Source: Chrysemys picta bellii (Eukaryota > Chordata > Testudines > Emydidae). Taken from it: DNA of 64,000 nucleotides. Shown piece by piece: positions 60,386 through 64,000 of the stretch. The stretch's first letter is position 1. The number at the start of each line of letters is the position of its first letter. Under the pieces are notes generated by a model. That model ran no database searches, was not told the origin of the DNA, and saw only the letters and a list, made by a program, of their open reading frames with translations. The position numbers and the translations under genes were made by a program. The stretch spans positions 115,461,434 to 115,525,433 of the forward strand of contig NC_088795.1 of the NCBI RefSeq assembly GCF_011386835.1, in the 5' to 3' direction.

Positions 60386-62580
60386 AGAATATACATTATT
60401 TCTGGATATGGCGTCATTGTTTTTTTCCATTCATTTGGAATGGTATCCCAAAGTAAATCATTGGGACGCTGACAATCAATACACTTTCTTATATATATTT
60501 TTGTATATGCCATTCATAGTGTGCATTAACTGCATTTGATTATCCATAGCGATGATGTGTGGCCACTCAGAAAGCATCAGACTCCCTTCTCAAGGTGTAA
60601 CATTAATTAGTGTCCTGTCAAATCGATGCCAAAATTTTAAACCTCAACAATGCTCAATGCACTTAATGAAAATATGTTTAGAAGTGGCTGACCTAAATGA
60701 ATCCCAGGTAAGAAATTGGCTGTTATTATGGACTGTGTTCTGTACTGAAAAATCAATCTTCCCTTCAGCCCTGTCCTCCACAGCTCATCAGATATTTAAA
60801 GCATCAAATGAGCCGTCTGGCTTTACCATTCTGAGCAATTTATATATTTTTCACAGTAGATCAAAAGACATTAGTGCAATTATTATAGAGATTAAGACTA
60901 GAACCATGCTGAAATGAATGTTATGTTTCCTTAAATGTAACCTTTCTCTACTCATTAAAACTGGCATTAGTAAAACAGTTCCCCCCACCCCTGCATCTTA
61001 CAAAGTAAAGCTAGCAAAATATACTAAGTACCATACATTATTGCCAGAATCTATAATTGTTTGTATTATACATTATGAAAAATGTTATATAAAATGCCAC
61101 AGTACTGGAGACTATTAAATGTGTCAGCTCCATTACATAATTTCTGAGGACCAATTTGGCTTTTTTTCCTGAAGGTTGTAATGGTTCCTTTTGCTTTCTA
61201 CCATTTATCTTTTTGGTGGTAATGGAAAAGTTTCCCCTCAGGCACAGCAAGCTATTCTTATCTTAGACAATTAGGCAGAAATGAAGGGGATCATAAAGGT
61301 GAGATTTCTTCACAAACAATATGATGTATTTCATACAATTTAGCACTGAAAAATATCTGACTGAAATCAATTGTGAGTGTTTTCTGAAGGCGGCATGGCT
61401 AATAGCCAACACAGAGTAATGTTTCACATAAGAGAATGGGTAGGAAAACAGGGTCACCTAAAAATACAGTTCATATTGTTCCGCTGTTGACAAAAGTGTT
61501 TAGTTTTTAATAGAGCTCAGAGAACCTAAACTTGACTGCAATATGTGAGACTATATAAAAGAAGCAAGTGAATGTAACACCATTAGTTCATAACAAGGTA
61601 AGTGAAAAATATTAAGGCACTTCCATATCCTTCAATTCTTACATAAAAGCACTTAGTGCCATCAGGTATTATTTTACCTTGCCCTTTATCTGAATGTCTT
61701 GTATAGTTAAAAGTAATAAATCCATTGACTCAGGCTTTTGAAATCTTATTAGAAAGATAAGATCAGATCAACAGGACAAAATACATACTGAATGCCATGT
61801 GCCTCTGCCCTTTGTTCAGCAAGTAAGGATATATTTATGCCTATTTGAAATGGATTCTTTGGAAAGGTAGAAATTAAACCTCTTTCAGTTTTCCTGTCTA
61901 GGACTCTTCTCCTAACATCAGACTACTGCTGTCTGACTCCATCACTGTTAAGAATTCAGGAGACAGAACATATGACAAAGTTGGTAGGGCTCAACTTTGG
62001 TTTCAGCCATTGGTTCATACTGAAGGAGATGTGCAGCAGGGAGCACATGTTCTTTGCTATACCACTTCAAGGAGCACTGGGCTATTCTGAGGTCATAGAC
62101 CCACCTCTTCCCACACCCTCAAGAGCCCTAGCAGGTAGAGTTCCTGCATTCTGCTTGGGGGACCACTTCTTGCAATCCTCCTATTGCTTCTATTTAAAAT
62201 TAAAAAAATAAAATAAAATATGTGAGACTCCTTCCTTTGGCAATCAGGCCATGCCAAACCATGAGCTATCTCTTCAGGCTGTGCTAGGTTTAGTCTCACG
62301 TGCAAGGAATGAGTATAAGGATCACCCAGCAGGAGAGATCATGTGACTAAGAGCTAGGCCTGCTAAGTGATATGAGGGTAGCCTGTGGTCTTTCAAGGAG
62401 AGACTCCAGCAAGAGCAAACTTGGGAGTGGGCGCTCCATTGAAAGGAAGGAGATCAGCCTGGAAGGGACCAGTGACCAAACCTAGGAAGCAAAGACAGGG
62501 CTGTTTGAATTGTAGGTCAGATAGCCCATTTGTTTAAAGTCCCAGGGCTGGGGATCTGTAGTAGACAGTGGGTGTAAGAT
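60386..62580. other. No recognisable gene or repeat
   Basis: AT-rich. A 121-codon frame (60552-60917) has no recognised motif and AT-rich codons. An A-rich simple stretch lies at 62197-62220. Confidence 0.35.
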
Positions 62581-62591
62581 CTCCCTATACT

Positions 62592-62627
62592 GTTGGTTGT
62601 ATCACCTTATGAAGTGATACAACCAAC
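62592..62627. repeat. Perfect 14-bp hairpin
   Basis: GTTGGTTGTATCAC (62592-62605) and GTGATACAACCAAC (62614-62627) are exact complements around an 8-nt loop. Confidence 0.85.
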
Positions 62628-62827
62628 TCTTGTCAACAAAAGAGGAGAGTGGATCCCAGGAGTGCTGGAAGCTGAGCTCAGAAGAAGGTCTAAAGATTAC
62701 TGTAAAAGAGGATAGATCCCAAAGAGGAAGGTCGGTGCCCAAAAAGAGTCTGGGGCAGAAGAATGGTTTTGTGTTTTCTTTCAGACTTTAAACTTTAAAC
62801 AGAAGGTGTGGGGACTAATTCAGAAAG

Positions 62828-63482
62828 TAAGGCCACGTTTTAATTACGGGTATTTTTAGTAAAAGTCATGGACAGGTCATGGGCAGTAAACAAAAATTCA
62901 TGGCCCATGACCTGTCCATGACTTTTACTATATACCCCTGACTAAAACTTGAGGGAGACAGCTCAGGGGGGTGCCATGGGTGCTCAGGGGGGCCCGGCCA
63001 AGGTGGGCTGCCGTGGGTGCTTGTGGGGCGGGGGCGGGGTTGGCGGGACTTGGGTAGGTTCCCTACCCAGCTCCTGGGAAGTGGCAATCTCCAGCTCCTA
63101 GCTCCACGTGTTGCCACCACTCTGCCCCAAGCCCAGTTCTGCTGGGAACTGCAGCCAATGGGAGCTGCGGGGGCAGTGCCTGTGGGCAGAGGCAGCACGT
63201 GGAGCTGGGAGCAGAGTTCCTGTCACCGTTTTTGGGAACCCCCCCAGGTAAACGCCACCTCACACCCCAATCCACAGCCCTGAGGCCCCTCCCCACATTC
63301 AAGCTCCTGCTGCTGGGGAGTGGAAGTGGGGGTGAGGCGAGACTGCCCCAACAGCAGCCAGTGTGACCGGCCCAGGGGCTGCCCAAGCTGCTCAGGTGGC
63401 TCCCAGGCCAGCCGCACAGGCCGCTGCAGAAGTGAATCTGTGACAATGAATCTGTGACCTCTGTGACAAACATGGAGCCTTA
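62828..63482. mobile_element. GC-rich MITE-like element with internal palindrome
   Basis: The left end TAAGGCCACGTTTT and the right end (complement) TAAGGCTCCATGTTT are imperfect inverted copies. Near the left end two 28-nt arms (62857-62884 and 62903-62930) are perfect inverted complements around an 18-nt loop. The middle is GC-rich. The right side repeats AATCTGTGAC. Frames of 88-136 codons on both strands lack known motifs. A recurrent turtle repeat by vocabulary; class uncertain (TA at both edges). Confidence 0.65.
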
Positions 63483-64000
63483 ACCATAAGTGATGTATTT
63501 GCCCCATTGAAATCACTGGCAAGACTCATTGACTTCAGTGGAGCTAGGATTTAACCCGTGGTCTTTGTAGGGATTTGTACAATACCGACCACAGTGTCTC
63601 CCCCGTCTTGGCTTGGCAGCTGGGTGCTACTGCAATAAAAACTAAATGTTAATAAATAATTAAAACTGGTTTAAATTGTATTTTTCCAAGCTTTCAAACT
63701 GAGAACCAATGAGGTTTATTAATCTTTGCATACTAATTTTTCTATTCTACTTTGTGCCCTAAAAATGCAGGGAAACCACTGCTTTCTTTTTAAATAAGAG
63801 TAATTGCTGCTGATTATCCCATTCTAGTACAGGCAGACCAGAAGCAGGCAAAGCATTACAAAAAACTAAAATAAAGTAGTATAGGTTTGAACTTCCACTG
63901 GGATGATGTCAGAATGGTGAGAGAATCCACAGCTATAAGTGGGCCAAGTAATAATCCTACTGAAGTCAATGGCAAACCTCCCATATTTCAATGGGAACAG

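Noticed and set aside
62866..63522. Frames of 88-136 codons in both strands
   Set aside because: Lie within a GC-rich MITE-like element; no domain and antisense overlap.

Overview
The window reads as non-coding DNA from a large, repeat-rich, AT-rich vertebrate genome, most likely a turtle. The lineage call rests on repeats I recognise: a tRNA-derived SINE of the kind abundant in cryptodiran turtles (24412-24610), several CR1 LINE 3' ends, two Penelope-like retroelement families, turtle-type LTRs and many short palindromic DNA-transposon relics. No host protein-coding exon, rRNA or cellular tRNA gene could be supported. Nearly all open reading frames are short chance frames, or lie in GC-rich repeats and LTRs.

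Layout. 1-19 kb is mostly unique-looking AT-rich sequence with microsatellites, a GC-rich repeat and possible LTR (2.1-3.6 kb), hAT-like and other MITEs (11.3-12.8 kb), a 37-bp tandem repeat (13.3 kb) and an LTR-like element with 45-bp internal repeats (17.1-18.1 kb). 19-26 kb holds a Penelope-like 3' tail, a palindromic MITE, an antisense Penelope-like 3' segment with a hammerhead-ribozyme-like core, a CpG-rich GC block (22.1-23.7 kb), the SINE, and a hAT-type MITE with a 34-bp perfect internal palindrome. 26-34 kb is sparse, with CR1 pieces and a striking 29-bp perfect hairpin (32965-33036). 34.7-38.6 kb carries a solo LTR and a decayed Penelope-like element with reverse-transcriptase and GIY-YIG motifs. 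42-43 kb has an intact-boundary hAT element with a perfect 8-bp duplication.

The most structured part is 49-55.5 kb. An old Ty3/Gypsy element on the + strand (integrase remnant, purine tract, 3' LTR) was split inside its LTR by a much younger LTR element on the - strand. The young element is bounded by 5-bp duplications (GTACT). Its two LTR copies differ at 4 of about 1010 compared positions by my hand alignment, and it has lost the end of its 5' LTR, its primer site and most coding sequence. What remains is a 3'-terminal reading frame with two hydrophobic segments.

There are no operons or pathways. What the features share is their history of serial transposon insertion, nesting and decay. 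Calls were made by eye; family names need a repeat-library search to confirm.
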